Origin: Spongilla lacustris
Lineage: Eukaryota; Porifera; Demospongiae; Spongillida; Spongillidae
Assembly (NCBI GenBank): GCA_949361645.1
Contig: OX442415.1
Coordinates: forward strand, 10,767,071 to 10,831,070
Length of the DNA stretch: 64,000 bases
Direction: 5' to 3'
Under the pieces are notes generated by a model. That model did not search any database, was not told the DNA's origin, and worked only from the letters and a program-made list of their open reading frames with translations. Made by a program: the position numbers and the translations under genes. Shown here piece after piece: positions 35,023 through 47,940 of this stretch; positions within the stretch are counted from its first letter, which is position 1; every line of letters starts with the position of its first letter.

Positions 35023-35430
35023 GCTGCCGCGATATGGTCTTTAGCCGATATCGCCTATATCGCGATACATCGCGATATGAGTAAAATATCGCGATATTGT
35101 ATCGCGATATTTTTAAGTATATTCATCCAGCAATTATTAATCAATAACCACTCAATTTTCATGCAAGTTGAGGCTGCGTTGTTGTGGTGGCGACACAAGA
35201 ACACCGGTCCGGGGGGTGGGGAGGAGGGGAGGGGGGGAGAGACACTGTACAGTGTTACCAAAATGGTATAAGGAAGTATCTAGCTAGCTTAGCCTCGACT
35301 GTACCTTTAGAAAGGGCTTGCTTCATGGCATGCGTTATACACCAGAAAAGAAATCATGCATTAAGTCACTTATTCGACCGGCTGGATCAATACATTTTTT
35401 GTGGCATAACATCACATGCAGGAAAAGAAT
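35023..35430. repeat. TCGCGAT-rich repeat, copy 1
   Basis: Begins CAGTGCTGCCGCGATATGG, very like the hAT end at 2414, followed by iterated ATCGCGATAT. The next ~300 bp match the copy at 42817-43245. It looks like one end of a hAT relative; the opposite end is not visible. Confidence 0.65.
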
Positions 35431-35696
35431 TTAAGAGAAGATTAAATCACTGCTTGATTGAACTTCAATTACATGTATATGCTTTCCGATCACATAATGA
35501 TTCCATAATGATTTTTAGGTCGTATACACCCTGTATATATAAATTATATCAATTTTAAGTTGCTGCTATTTATAACGATATATGTTCCCATTTGGTTCGA
35601 ACTATGCATGCAGCTTCTGTAACAATTAACACTGTTTAGTATTATCAAATCGTGCGGTGAACACAGTGCAAGCGAAGTAGAATAAATTTATTTAAA

Positions 35697-35830
35697 GATG
35701 CTTAATGACATTCTGCACAGGGCTTTATCGTCTGCCAATGTTCCTTCTCGGCTAGAGCCCACTGGTCTCGATCGAGCAGATGGTAAGCGTCCTGATGGAA
35801 TCACAATGGTTCCTTGGTCAAATGGCATGC
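35697..35830 (+). pseudogene. LINE fragment (second family)
   Basis: The frame reads [20 protein letters not shown] and [20 protein letters not shown]. This is a piece of the same retroelement family as the 62.3-63.2 kb pseudogene, whose copy lacks this segment. Confidence 0.6.
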
Positions 35831-38800
35831 AGGTTATTCATACTTGAAGCATACTTGAGTAAAAGTTTTTTTTAAATGTCCTGTTTTGTTCTTTAGAGTG
35901 CAGTGTGATATTTCAGTTATTGCCACATTGGAGAAGACTTTTAAGTTACATTCATTTGCCTCTTGCATGGTTCAGTGCATTATGATTCATACATGATGGC
36001 ATAGAGACGAGCGAAAGCTATCACAGAACAAGCAATCGCTATAGCGATCGTTTTAAATCACGTCTAGTAGAGTAGATTGTAAAACCTTCTACATGCACTG
36101 ACCGAAAATGCCACAGAAAGCTTGTGTTCAAGACAAGACAAAATCGCGGGTCCGTCACTTACACAAGGCTGAACTTCAGAAAGAATCGCCGTTACTTTTT
36201 TGTTCAGCATCAGTACATAAGCTATATGTTGCTTGTTATTTTATCTAAAGAATACAGTTGTAAAATAACATATGAACACTCAGTAACTGTTTTATTTTGC
36301 GGCATTGCAACTCGTGAACGTTCGCACACGTGATCTACAGCAATAAAATGCTTATTTACCCGGTAATACTTATACGCGCACTGCTGTGTGCAAAGTAAAA
36401 TTCTTCGGCGTGGGGGGAAACCACACCCCTTAACCACACCCATAAATGCATTAAAAACAAATAGCTTTGGTCAGTCTAAGTACTCAATTTTCTTGTCTTC
36501 AGCTGAAGCAGCAACGAAACTAGACACACTGCATGGCCATGGTTGATCTGGCAAGTTTCAAAGGTATCTTGGTAGGTGGCATTCCATACCAACATTTTCG
36601 CATTTCCCCAAGGATTCAATCGAAACGTGCATGCATGGGATATATAACTTACTCTAGTAGCATTATACAGTTACAGTTATTTTACATAAGACTGACATAC
36701 GCAATTAGTCTTGCTATAGTGAGGAAGCTGGCTCCTGCTTACGAGGGTCAAATTTAGTGACTGGTCAGTTGAGTAATGATGATTCAGTCTGATGGCTAGC
36801 ATCCTGCATGACTATGCTTGCCTTCAGTTCCTCAGCATCCACGTAAGGTACATCCACCAGAGGGAATCAGGCCCAACCTAACTCTGCACTTTTTATTACA
36901 TATAAAAAGCTGTGACTGCAACCACATGTTTAACTTGTGTCCATTTATTGCAATTTGTTCATATATGCATAATGCTAGTGTGAAGTTCAAACACATGTGG
37001 TGCATTTCAGGAGTTAGTTACATTGGTGACTGGCTGCTTTAGAGAAATTTTTAAAAAGCTTGACCTATATATTATCTCTGTTGAATCCATCTTGGTGCCA
37101 GAAAAAGAAAAGAAATGAAGACCAGAAAATTAACTCTTTATTTGAATAAAGTTTCTCTTGCTGACAAAGTTAATCTACATGCACCTAAAGATGATGCAAC
37201 AATTTACTGGAAAGGTGCAATGTGCGTGTACATTTAGTTTAAAAATTGCAATCTAACCATTAGTTTCACTCTGCATGGAAGTTGTAAAATGGTGTTTGCC
37301 CCCCAACTTCTATTACAAGCAAATTCCTGAATAGTTGCTGCAGCAGGTTTACTTCTATCTGCCCCAGTCTGGCATGATGTGTAGTTGAGATCAGCCATTA
37401 CCTGGATTGAGACCACTCCCTACCTCGAATTTGAGACATTACTTCAGGACATTTAGCTCTAAGCATTTTGTGCAACACTATGTCTACTGGCCAGTGGTAG
37501 TTCCAGAGGGTCAGACACTACATCTCCAAATAACAGTCAGAGACTTTAGATCTTAGAAGTCTCTAGACCTTATCACCACTTGAAGCTCATTAGGGTCAAA
37601 ATGCAAATCAAGACTTATTACCCTGAAACAAAGATCAAGCCGGCAATGAAAAACTGACATAGCAATTTTTTTAGTAATGTCATGGCAAGGAAACTCTACA
37701 AACAAAGAAAGACTAGTCACTCATTTCAGTTTGTACAAGGACAACAAATCGAGTGAGGGAAATTGCAAAAGCTACATCTCTAAGTTCAGCTCAATAGAAG
37801 TCTTGTGGTTAGTGACATAATTAAGAGGCTCAGCAGGAAGTGTGCAATGCAGGTTGATACTTCATCTTGTGGGCCTCCCAATCCAGTTCATATATATACA
37901 AGAAAGAGTTGTTAGAGAAAGAGCAGACTGAATGTTGGTGTACCAAAGATTGTCTGAAAGATACACCATTACATGTACACACCAAACACCACACATATTT
38001 TCAATAACATAATTTGATACCAGTGGGAGATCAGGAAAGGAGGGACATGGAAAGTCACATGAATTTTTTATACCAAAGTTTCTGGGACTTTACCACCCCG
38101 CAGCCAATGGGAAACCGTACAGTGCTTCCCATACCCCTAGAACGATAGGATGCACCTGCAAGGAGCTCCATTGTGACTACATTCACCCTCTTGGTGGAAC
38201 CCTGCCTCTCTTGTTTGAAAATCCACGGTTCACCACAGAATAGCATAATTTTAACGACAATGAAAACATAAACTAGCAATGCAATATGCATGCAGATATG
38301 TCAAGATATAATATATTTATGCACATTTACATGCATGTATACAACTAGAAATGACAAAGTGAACACAAAATGGTGCAACATATGGTACACATTTTGTACT
38401 ATGTGACATTTTTACTTGGAGAACTGGAGTCATTCCCTTCTGTGCACCAAGGCCAGTTAGTTAAGGATGGTGAATATTTCTAGTTTTAAAGCCAATCTGT
38501 CACCATAAATTGTAATCACAGTGATTTTGAATAGATTATTAAAAACAAATGTCATTTCATCAAGGAGTGTAAACTCTTCAGTACTACAACATAACTTTAA
38601 AGTTTATTAGTAGAATGAGTGAAGTATATGGGACAGTGTCCAGCAAAATCGGGCTTGTGGGGTTATAATTTTATAACTATAAAAATTGCACGTTGTACTA
38701 AACAACACATCTTCGCGACGGTACTACCTTTTCCTTTAAAATTTCATGCACTTGTTCCCACACCATTTCTCTGTGTGAAAATCGATTTTTGTGATCTGCA

Positions 38801-38940
38801 CCTTTTCCGTGCCGTGGATACAACAATCGTTAACCCCACGGGTTAGAAATCCACATTTCTCCACGTACGAGTATTGAAAACGTGTCAAATTCGGAGTGTG
38901 CATAGAGGAGTCCTGTAGCTATTGATCTGTTCTGTTCGTT
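35831..38940. other. 3.1-kb spacer without a recognised gene
   Basis: Only short frames (for example 36124-36333, 36533-36757 and 38055-38291 minus). None shows a family motif or consistent splice phases. Weak retroelement-like composition; nothing I can assign. Confidence 0.5.
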
Positions 38941-38944
38941 AGTT

Positions 38945-39125
38945 TCTGAATAATCCGTTACGAAGATACAGTTGATCAAACTGCAGGCACATTTTCCTGC
39001 TTGATTCGCGCCACCACCTTCCCATTCACTGAGCGGGACGCGATTTGCCAAAATTATTGGCGCGAATCAAGCAGGAAAACGTGCCCATAGTTTGTTCAAC
39101 TGTATCTCCGTAACGGATGATATAG
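38945..39125. repeat. ~180-bp hairpin (MITE-like)
   Basis: TTCCTGCTTGATTCGCGCC at the left is mirrored by GGCGCGAATCAAGCAGGAA, and CCGTTACG...GATACAGTTGA is mirrored at the outer side (39095-39122). It lies about 320 bp upstream of gene A. Confidence 0.75.
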
Positions 39126-39276
39126 AAATTAAATTAAACTGACATTTGCAATAAAAAGTTAACCACTCCATAAACGAAGTGCAACAAGTTCAAACATGTA
39201 CAGAACATGATACAGTCTGCACGTACAACAACCTGACAATTACAGTATGGTCTTAGTCATGTGCACGTGGCGTACA

Positions 39277-39443
39277 AGGGGCGGATCCTGGATTTCGGGT
39301 CGAGGGGGTAGGTATTGGCGGGGCGAGAGATATTTCAATACACCCGCCGACAACAATTGCACACGTCTGGAATCTCCCGTTTACATGTGAGGGTGTATGC
39401 CGGAATGTATTGCCGGCGTATGAATATACAATGTAATTCCAAA
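39277..39443 (+). promoter_or_regulatory. Conserved 5' region of gene A
   Basis: From GGGGCGGATCCTGGATTTCG to the start codon it matches the upstream regions of genes B and C, including GGCGGGGCGAGAGATATTTC and ACACGTCTGGAATCTCCCG. Likely core promoter plus 5' UTR; no TATA box is obvious. Confidence 0.5.
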
Positions 39444-42400
39444 ATGGATATGTTTTCGAAGCAAAGGTGAGGGCGTGTCTATTAGCTTCGCTCCTGATTC
39501 ACACGCAAGTCGTTACTTGTAAAACCTATTTGCAGCTGGTTTCTTGGAGAGCTGACGGCTGATGACGCCATCAATTTTATGAAAGAAAGGGTTGAGATAA
39601 AGACGTTCGTGGTGTACAAAAACTTGGACAACAATACGTACATATTTGCTTCTAAATCCATTGACTCTACTGTTGAAATGAGAGAGATAAACAGCTGTGA
39701 TTCGAAGTATAGTATCAGTGGTGAGGTTAGTCGCTGCAGTAGAAAACTGTACTGATATGGATAAACCATTCACTCGGTATAAGATTTTTATTATTATACG
39801 CAGCCAAATACGTTCATTGACGCCATTGAGGCAGTGAAAAGCTATGCTGCATCTCAAAACCTAACTCCAGCATTTGGCGGTATTTTAGACGGTCAAATTG
39901 GTAACAATGCCCCACCCCCGTCCTATCAGCAAGCGATCGTATTGCAAGTACGTACAGGCACATGTACAGTGAGATTATTATTCATGCAATATTTAAATGT
40001 ACCTGATCTGTATATAAAGGTGATGTTATATGATATTGTATTAAGGAATATATATCATCGTATTGCTTGGTCAGGGGTGATTAGCTTCGTATCATTATTG
40101 TATACTGAATAATTAATGGCGTTTTCAATGTATAGCAGTAAATTACAAACAATACAGCAGGGTAACACACAACAACAGGATAAAAACACACTTACAATAG
40201 GCCTATTAGTCAAGAGGATAAAGACAAAACTTGACCTACAGAGTTATATTGGCACAACCTTATATTGGCCTTATATCCCAAGCCAGCTAGGAGTCAGGCT
40301 TAAGTGGCCATATTAGGGTCACTTATAACCTGACCCGGCCTTACGTTTATAGCATACACATCAGCTACTGTGCAAGGTTTGCAGCAAGTAAGAAGACTAG
40401 CCATGAAAATGACTCTTAGGCATAATTCCCATAGGTTTCTCCAGCCAATGGAACCCATGCAGGTCCACCCCATCTCGACACAATGTCAATGTGTCATGTT
40501 TGCAGGAACCCAAGGTTACCACAGCTAGCCGCGCAATAAACATTAAAAGAAATAAAATTCAGTCAACCAGTGACAATCAATAAATGTCCAGCTCTGTATA
40601 TGGTAATGAATTTTTATTTCAAATCTTATGATTTGTCCCGATGTCATGGCAATTTTGAGATACAGAAGAGCATAAAGGTTTATAGACATAGCAGCATGGC
40701 ATCTCATTGTACCAGTATGACACATCAAAGTGACCCACTCATGATGGCATCTCCATATAACAGAATGATATACTTATAAGACCTTAAGTGGAAGCAGTGG
40801 CCTGGGGACTTGGTGCACCTCGTGGGTATCGCCTGACTAGTGGCAAGACGTGATAGTGTGTGCATCCCAGTAGACGTAAGTCACTAATGCTAGTGGTGTG
40901 CATGTCCAGCCTAAATCTGAGCACTTTGGGTCGTAGGAATCATGTTTGCTACACTCATCCACTAAAGCTCAAGACCATGCCATCACTCACACTTCAGTCC
41001 ACATAGAAGGGCTGGCTATCCAAGGGACCAGTTGGGAACCAGAATCTCAACTTGGGGCAAATACATTAATTGGCTCGCCTACAAAACTCAGCAATTATTA
41101 TATAACAATAATGACCCCTTGCACTGATCTTGCTTTTTGATTTATCTTGGCTACCCCTCACAAATTTATGAAGGACATTCATTCATTGGTGCATGTCAAA
41201 TTCAGCTGCAGTGACACTTCTTATAAAAGCTTTGGAGGATGAGAAAGGATACTTCCATTGCTGCATGACTGGCTCCAAAAGCCTTGTTAAACAGGCCCAG
41301 GTTATGGATACTATATCCTGAAGCTATACGAAGAATGTTGTGGTGGTCAATGAAAATGATGTTGATACTGCTAATGATTGCTTTAATTCGTTGCTTGGGT
41401 ATCAAAGTGAAACTGTCAGACCCCATCAGATACCACATGAGAAGTATTAGACAATAGAAAATGACCAAAGAGGTCACCTTCACGGCCTCACTGCCCTCAT
41501 GATATATTCACCCCATATGACATGATATTCATTATTAATCGTTATTCATGCCGTATACATCGGTTTTGAAAAGCAAAGCGGGGCTGAGAATCGAAAATTT
41601 TAGTTGCAGCTTAAACTGCATTCAAGCGTGCAATCTGTTGCATCGATAAAGTCGTTGTTTTGCACCATCGAACGAGCCCCAGGTTAAGCACCATTCCCTT
41701 CTCGATTTATCCGTGCATCAAGTGAAAAAATTAGAGAATAGAAAAGGACCAAGGGGGCCACCTTCACAGCCTCACAGCTCTCATGCATGATATTCACCCC
41801 ATATCCATCCAAATGACCAAGGGACATGTTATTCATTACTAATCAATATGAGAGCATTGCATTGCCTCTACACAGCCTGCTGCTAACTTCTTGGAAGTTG
41901 CAGCCTTTATTAGAACTGAGAAAATTGCACATATAGGTTTTAAAAAGACATCAGAATTACCATGCAGTTTGATGGCGATTTTATTGTACGTACAAGACAT
42001 AAAAACATTCTCTTTGAGAATGTAAGTGGTATATAGAATTTGAAGGCTATGGTGGTAAGGGAACAAGGGTTTGGAGATATAATAATTATTCCTATATTTT
42101 GTACAACGGCATTACATATATGTTGCTAAATATAAGAATGCTTATTGTATCTCCAATCCATTGTTCCCTTCCTTTTTACACCATGTACCATTGCCTTCAG
42201 ATCCTGTATACCATGCACTATAGAGATATATATTTTTTATTTCTTGTTTCATTCCTTTCTTGACTACTAGTATACTGTTCAACGCGTTCATACGTTAGCA
42301 TGACGTCTTTGTTCAGGATCCGCATATAATTATTGTAACAAACTCAGAGGGACTCTAATACTTTTGGCATTCCTGTTGTCTTTTACTTCAACTCTTTCGT

Positions 42401-45400
42401 TCCCATGCATGAAAGCATTTTGACAATCGCGGTAAATACAGCTGCATGGCCTGGTGGCTGTTGCAACTGACAAACCTAAGGAATTCTAATTATGCGTGAA
42501 ACATTGCCATTCGACATACGCACAGATTTTATATATCTCTTTCATGGTCACATGACAAAATACAGTTAATCACGTAAATGTAATAATGTTAACGTTATCG
42601 TTTCTGCCACATTGGTGCTTGGCTGAATTTGGAGTCTTCGCTGTAGACAAGAGTGTGACCAATTGTATGGTAAGGCAAGGGTATACTAACGAACGGCTTC
42701 CTGGCTGCAATTGTTTGCAAAGACTCAGCATCTCTAAAGACTCAGCATCGCTTCTTAACGCTCGGATATGTTCCAGGGTAAACCAGCACAGTCAATGTAC
42801 ATGTATTACTGCACAGTGCTGCCGCGATATGGTCTTTAGCCGATATCGCCTATATCGCGATAAATCGCGATATGAGTAATATATCGCGATATTGTATCGC
42901 GATATTTTAAGTATATTCATCGAGCAGTTATTTATTAATAACCACACAATTTTCATTAACAAGAACAAACACATAAATGCTATAGAAGGGGGAGGCCGGC
43001 CCGGGTGGGGTGGGAAGGGGGGGAGGGAAGAGACACTGTACATTGGTACATATACCGGTATACATTAATAGAGTGTTGCCAAAATGGCATACAGAAGTAT
43101 ATATAGCTATCTTAGCCTCGACTGTACCTTTAGAAAGGGCTTGCTCCACGGTATGAGTTATACACCAGAAATGCATGAAGTCACTTACTCGACCAGCTGG
43201 ATAAATACATCTTTTGTAGCATAATATCACGTGCAGGAAAAGAAAATTCAGCTGCAGTGACACTTCTTATAAAAGCTTTGGAGGATGAGAAAGGATACCA
43301 AGTTGGTATGTGGATGACAATGCATGTGCTGCAAAGCTTCCATTGCTGCATGATCGGCTCCAAAAGCCTTGTCAAACAGGCCAAGGTTATGGATATTATA
43401 TCCTGAAGCTACAAAGAATGTTGTGGTGGTCAATGAAAATGATGTTGATACTGCTAATGATTGCTTTCGTGACTTGGGTATTAAAGTGAAACTATCAGAC
43501 CCCATCAGACACACATGAGAAGTATTAGACAATAGAAAATGACCAAAGAGGTCACCTCCACGGCCTCACACCCTCATGATATTCACCCCATATCCATCCA
43601 AATGACCAATTGATATTCATTATCAATCGCTATTCATAAATATATATCGTATACATCGGTTTTGAAAAGCAAAGCGGGGCTGAGAATCGAAAATCTTAGT
43701 TGCAGCGTCAACTGCATTCAATCTGTTGCACCGATCAATAAAGTCGTTGTTTTGCACCATCGAACGAGCCCCAGGTTAAGTACCATTCCCTTCTCGATTT
43801 ATCCGTGCATAAAGTGAATAGTGGTAACGACGTTATTGGTATTTATGAAGATGATCTTATCGACAACGATGACAAGTATCTTGTGGACCAGAAGTTTTCG
43901 TGACAGTTCACCAATTGATCGTCCGTGCGGCGTGCATCGGTACTAATAACTCATTTGTGATGGAGAGCGTTTTCTAGGTTATTAAATATTTTCCCAACTA
44001 TATATACGACCTGTAGACGGCCTTCTTCGCTAGCACTTACGAACAGCCCGATTTAAATGCGTGTCCCGATTTGAATCGGGTTGACAAGGTTCAAATCGGG
44101 TTGACCCGCTTTTAGCATTTCAGATTTCTTGACCCAATTTGAATCGGGTCGATATTTCAATTTGACCCGCTATGTTGTTTTTGAGGATTGTGCACAGTTT
44201 GGCCGTTTTGATAATAAAAGACAATGCTGCTAGTCGAGTTACATGTACTACACACGTGGTGTTTATTTCTAATGAAAATAAAAATGCATTATACAGGTAT
44301 GAATGTGTGAAAATACTGCTTACAATATTTCATTCTTTTAAATGTCATTGCTGCACGAGTTATTTGTATCCTCGATGCACAAACGGTGGAACATTTCACC
44401 ACGTTTGACAATTACAGCATATACATGAACAATATACTCCATTTTGTCAATTTTGTCAGTTTTTCATGTCCCTATACACGCTCTCCTTATATGCTCAGCG
44501 TTCTAAAGGGGAAGGGCTGTATCACTCCATCGATCCTTTAAGCACAAGAAGCAGTGGCAAAAGCCAACGCAAAATGACCACAATCTACTGAATTATACGC
44601 TGATAACACGCTCAGTTGAAAAACGTTTGATATAACTGGTCGCATACACTTCAAAGTGTACTTCTGGGCTTGAGCTTACATGTATCACAGTTCATCCTAT
44701 ACAATTATGTCGGAAATACGGCGAAAATTTCTATGCAATTTATATGTACATGTATAATCATGCAGTTCATATTTTTAACATTCGTAACATTCCATTCTAG
44801 GTATGCATGTAGGGTTTGTGTTTATGTTACTGCATGCAAGTTTATTCTTAGAAAACGATTGTGAATAAATGGCGAGAATAATTCGCTCATCTCGTTGATG
44901 CAATGCAAACTGTCACTGTAAAGCACAATTGCACGCATGGTGTGCTGTGTGATTTCCAAGCACAGATATCATTGTGATCGCTTGTGTAAACAAACAGGGA
45001 TGTCTCTTAGATCATTTAACTAAAGTCAGAACTGTGCCTCAGCCCTGTGACTTGGAGCAATTTCCCCTGGTGGCTAGGTGAGAGGCAAGGCATGATAAAG
45101 TCTGCATGGCTTCTGCACCCCAGCACCCATAAGTCTCCACTGCTATGGGGATACATGTCCAGCCTAGCTCAGAGCACTTTGCATCATTACAATTGTGCTT
45201 GCACACCTCGGCTGCCAGAGCTGCAGATCCACTTGTCACACCCGTTTCCATTAAAGTACTTGAATTTAGCATACATGTAAATGTGACAGACAGATCTAGA
45301 GCTGCTGGTTTGTCCAAATCCCAATGAGGGATAAGGATGTCTGCTGGCCATGTTATATGTCCTTCGCGCCCGATACCAGTTCCTGCTTCAACTTGAGGAC

Positions 45401-46902
45401 CCAGACAGGCCTGTTGACAAGATTCTAAGAGGACATCCCTGAGCCTGTAATGCCGTGATACCACATCTTCTCCATGCTTGCATGTTAAGGCATGGTGGCC
45501 TAAAGGGTCCAGGCATTGGGATGGGCAAAAGGAGCAAACAGGAGTTATCAGTAACAGCAATGCCCAACCACCACTTTACAGCAATCTGAAACTCAGCAGG
45601 TTCAAGATGGAGATTGAACCTAATCACTGAGAGCCAAGCAGCTGGAAATGGATAGCAGACGTGGTTTTTCTGGCAAGGAGACCTTGTCAAGTAACACACT
45701 TAAACCATGATCATCTTAAATCATGGACAGAGTGAGATCTTTGGTGCATCACAACATCAAGATTGAGTAATCATCTGCTTCATCTAGGACTCCAGGCATA
45801 GCAGGCAAGATGGGACCTTTAACAGTGCCATCAAGGGTTGGGTCAGCAGGGATGTCAGGTCCATCTGGTAGAATGGTTTCAGCTGGTTCATGCTGCCCAC
45901 ACTAAAGCATCATCAGAGGAGACAAGTTCATTAAAACCCCTGGCAAGAAGTTGTGCATACACCAGAAGCACTTAAGTGGGAGATATGTAGGCAGCTGAAC
46001 TGTTTTCTGAAAGACTATGGATCCCAAGACCCCCTCTGCTAAAGCGTAGTGGGGCTTGTTGCCATGCGACATTGGGTGTGTCTATCACGGATTCACGGTG
46101 CATTCAGAAAAGCACCGATGGACATCATCATCATTTACTTTGTGTTGTATAGGTTACGTACATGGTCTCCATGTGCATTTACTTTGTGTTGTATAGGTTA
46201 CGTACATGGTCTCCATATGCACCAAATGTCGTATTCACGCACCACTATTGACAAGAAGCTGCCATTTCCTTTTTTTTTTAAATCGCTGACAGCAAAAATT
46301 CAGAATTGTTCCCATTCGATATCGATAGATCAACTGGCAATGAAGTTGCCAATTAAATGATTTTCACTTAGGCTGACCTGCTTATATGTCTGATCATGAT
46401 GAACAGATGAAACGTTACGTTACACAATCATTAAGTGTGCATGATGTAATGAACAAGAATGCATGTATCCATAATTTTTAGCTGTCTAAAGGTATACCGG
46501 TATAAATTGCGGTATATACCACTAACTTTCTCGGCAGAGAGAATGTTTTTATATCTTGTATTTACATGCAGCCTGACGTTGCACCATTACCTTCGATAAA
46601 TGAAGCCGAATTCATTGCGTCACCTGAAGGTACGTTACATATACATGTAAATGCATGCAGGTATAATTTAATTTTATTATTATGCAGGGGTGCCATGGAA
46701 TAGCACACAAGAAAATTCTCATAGCTTACAAAATCACCAGCAACCACGTAGACGTACACGTATATCTACATGTATAGACAACTGTGACCGGTGTTGCGAG
46801 CATTGTCTTGTGAAGTGTCCTATACTACTCATCCTTCTCATTATTTGTGGGCCAATATTATGCTGTCCTTGTACATGCATTTACCGTTTATGTGTGGCTT
46901 GA
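39444..46902 (+). CDS. Gene A: SH2-like / PPxY / Cys-rich membrane protein (5 exons, 209 aa)
   Basis: Exons 39444-39466, 39536-39725, 39804-39947, 46572-46629 and 46688-46902; all GT-AG, 210 codons with TGA. Exons 2-3 give the SH2-like fold signature: SWFLGEL, FVVYKN replacing FLVRES, NTYIFASKSID, VEMREI, KYSISG, then TFIDAIEAVKSYAASQNL. Exon 3 carries PPPSYQQ (PPxY). Exon 4 is PDVAPLPSINEAEFIASPE. Exon 5 has RRRTR, Cys pairs, a hydrophobic segment LLILLIICGPILCCPC and ends CIYRLCVA. Expected topology: cytosolic SH2-like head anchored by a C-terminal membrane segment, with Cys likely lipidated (inference). Intron 2 is only 78 bp here, against several kb in B and C. Intron 3 (6.6 kb) carries repeats and LINE remnants. 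Confidence 0.85.
39948..40790. other. Gene A intron 3, first part, no gene
   Basis: Matches gene B 55077-56640 and, inverted, gene C 5991-6776. No coding signal. Confidence 0.6.
40800..41010 (-). pseudogene. RLE-LINE C-terminal fragment in gene A intron 3
   Basis: The minus strand reads a degenerate SDLGWTCTPLAL with YPW-rich sequence, homologous to 5770-5982 (gene C) and 56640-56900 (gene B). Shared position shows it was present before duplication. Confidence 0.6.
41195..41720. repeat. Intronic repeat block, first copy in gene A
   Basis: AATTCAGCTGCAGTGACACT onward matches 43240-43800 within the same intron and 57060-57620 in gene B. Gene A therefore carries an internal direct duplication of this block. 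Confidence 0.7.
42037..42202. mobile_element. MITE copy related to 4795-4986
   Basis: Ends GAATTTGAAGGC and GCCTTCAGATC plus inner TTTGGAGATA / GTATCTCCAA match the gene C copy. Same relative position in the intron. Confidence 0.65.
42817..43245. repeat. TCGCGAT-rich repeat, copy 2
   Basis: Begins CAGTGCTGCCGCGATATGG with iterated ATCGCGATAT and continues like 35023-35430. It separates the two copies of the gene A intronic block. Confidence 0.65.
43246..44035. repeat. Intronic repeat block, second copy in gene A
   Basis: Near-identical to gene B 57065-57860. Contains the VTLLIKALEDEKGY reading but also stops, and no assignable product. Confidence 0.65.
44036..44172. repeat. Iterated GATTTGAATCGGGT palindromic words (gene A)
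   Basis: TTGAATCGGGTTGAC and its complement GTTCAAATCGGG repeat five or six times in both orientations. A more expanded copy is at 57870-58015 in gene B. Could be subterminal repeats of a lost transposon. Confidence 0.65.
44173..45030. other. Gene A intron 3, duplicated non-coding part
   Basis: Aligns closely with gene B 58016-58890. I see no gene. Confidence 0.6.
45031..46120 (-). pseudogene. RLE-LINE 3' half in gene A intron 3
   Basis: The minus strand encodes LDPLGHHALTCKHGEDVV (CCHC finger), WPADILIPHW and KPAALDLSVTF (endonuclease; the Arg of RPAD is Trp here) and ELGWTCIPIAVETYGCWG (C-terminus). Frames are broken further upstream. Antisense to gene A; an allele-like copy sits in gene B at 58900-60411. 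Confidence 0.78.
46137..46216. repeat. Tandem duplication of ~43 bp
   Basis: ACTTTGTGTTGTATAGGTTA continuing to ACATGGTCTCCAT occurs twice in a row in gene A intron 3; gene B has a single diverged copy near 60560. Confidence 0.8.
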
Positions 46903-47040
46903 AAGAACTGATAATATCTTTTGACTAGTTACATGTGTTATCTATGTATGTAATGATCTTGAATGAAGCTTCTGTTTCCCTGTGCCAAGTAGAGTTATTG
47001 GGCAAAGCTTGATCATGATGTCACCAGGCCACTCTGTGCA

Positions 47041-47940
47041 ATTATGAGGGATAGGTTCTCCTCCTTTTTCCAATCATCTCAGTTTGGTGTAGCATGCAAG
47101 GCAGGTGCAAAGAACGTTTTCCACAGTTTGAGAAAGTCCATTGAAAATAGCTGGGAGAGTGGAGACTTTGCAATTTTCATGCTGCCCTGGGTGTCATGGT
47201 GTTATTCCATTATGTGGCACCCCAAAGGTACAATTAGCTCACAGTCAGGTGTCCCAGTACTACTTGCTCTTGTCTTTTGGAAGCTTGTTTCCAGCACAGA
47301 GGCCGATTATGGTTGCTTTGACCTAAGTCATAATTTGTGGTATCTGGATGATGGTGTGCTCACAGTTGAGAGGTCAGCAATACTGTGTGCCCTGCATTTG
47401 ATTGAAGGCAATGAAGAGCTGGGGCCACATTTAGGGCTTAACATCTGTGACGGATCTGAAGTTCCGCTTGAACTATCAGCCGCACTCCGCAACCTAATGC
47501 TATATAGATTGCTACCTCGTAACTCCCGTTCGTAGTTACTTACTGGCAGAACTCTTATTTTAATTCCCGATACATGCTTTTATACACATATCAGTAACAC
47601 TAAATACATTACTTAATTAACCTAAAGTTCGCATCTACAATACCAATGAGTTCAACCTCCTGAATGGCTCCATACAGGTTAGACCTTTGACTCCTCCATT
47701 CAGGTTAGACCTTTGACAGGTCACTGATCTGTCACAACATCAATCTCCCCAAATGTGAGATGTTTAGTAAGAGTGGCAACTCCCATTTTACAGATACAGT
47801 AAGGTCCTCCATCCTTCCTAATCTGGAGATCCTGGGATCACCAGACTTCGTATACTGTTCTCGATTCTTTGCTGAGAAGTGCTGCCTTTTCAGGGCTTTG
47901 CCGAGAGCTTTTACTGATATAAAATGACAAAGATGACAGA
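47041..47940 (+). pseudogene. RLE-LINE reverse transcriptase fragment split by a solo LTR
   Basis: MRDRFSSFFQSSQFGVACKA, SQSGVP, LWYLDDGVLTVERS and LGPHLGLNI match the RT of the 7.4-kb element. After the solo LTR it continues NLPKCEMFSKSGNSH and LEILGSPDFVYCSRFFAEKC. The palm domain has internal deletions. It lies between genes A and B. Confidence 0.8.
47446..47736. mobile_element. Solo LTR, 291 bp
   Basis: Starts TGTGACGGATC and ends GATCTGTCACA (TG...CA with matched ends). It is flanked by the 5-bp duplication ACATC at 47441-47445 and 47737-47741. Removing it with one ACATC rejoins the LINE reading LGLNI-NLPKCEMF. This is the expected footprint of LTR-LTR recombination. Confidence 0.85.
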
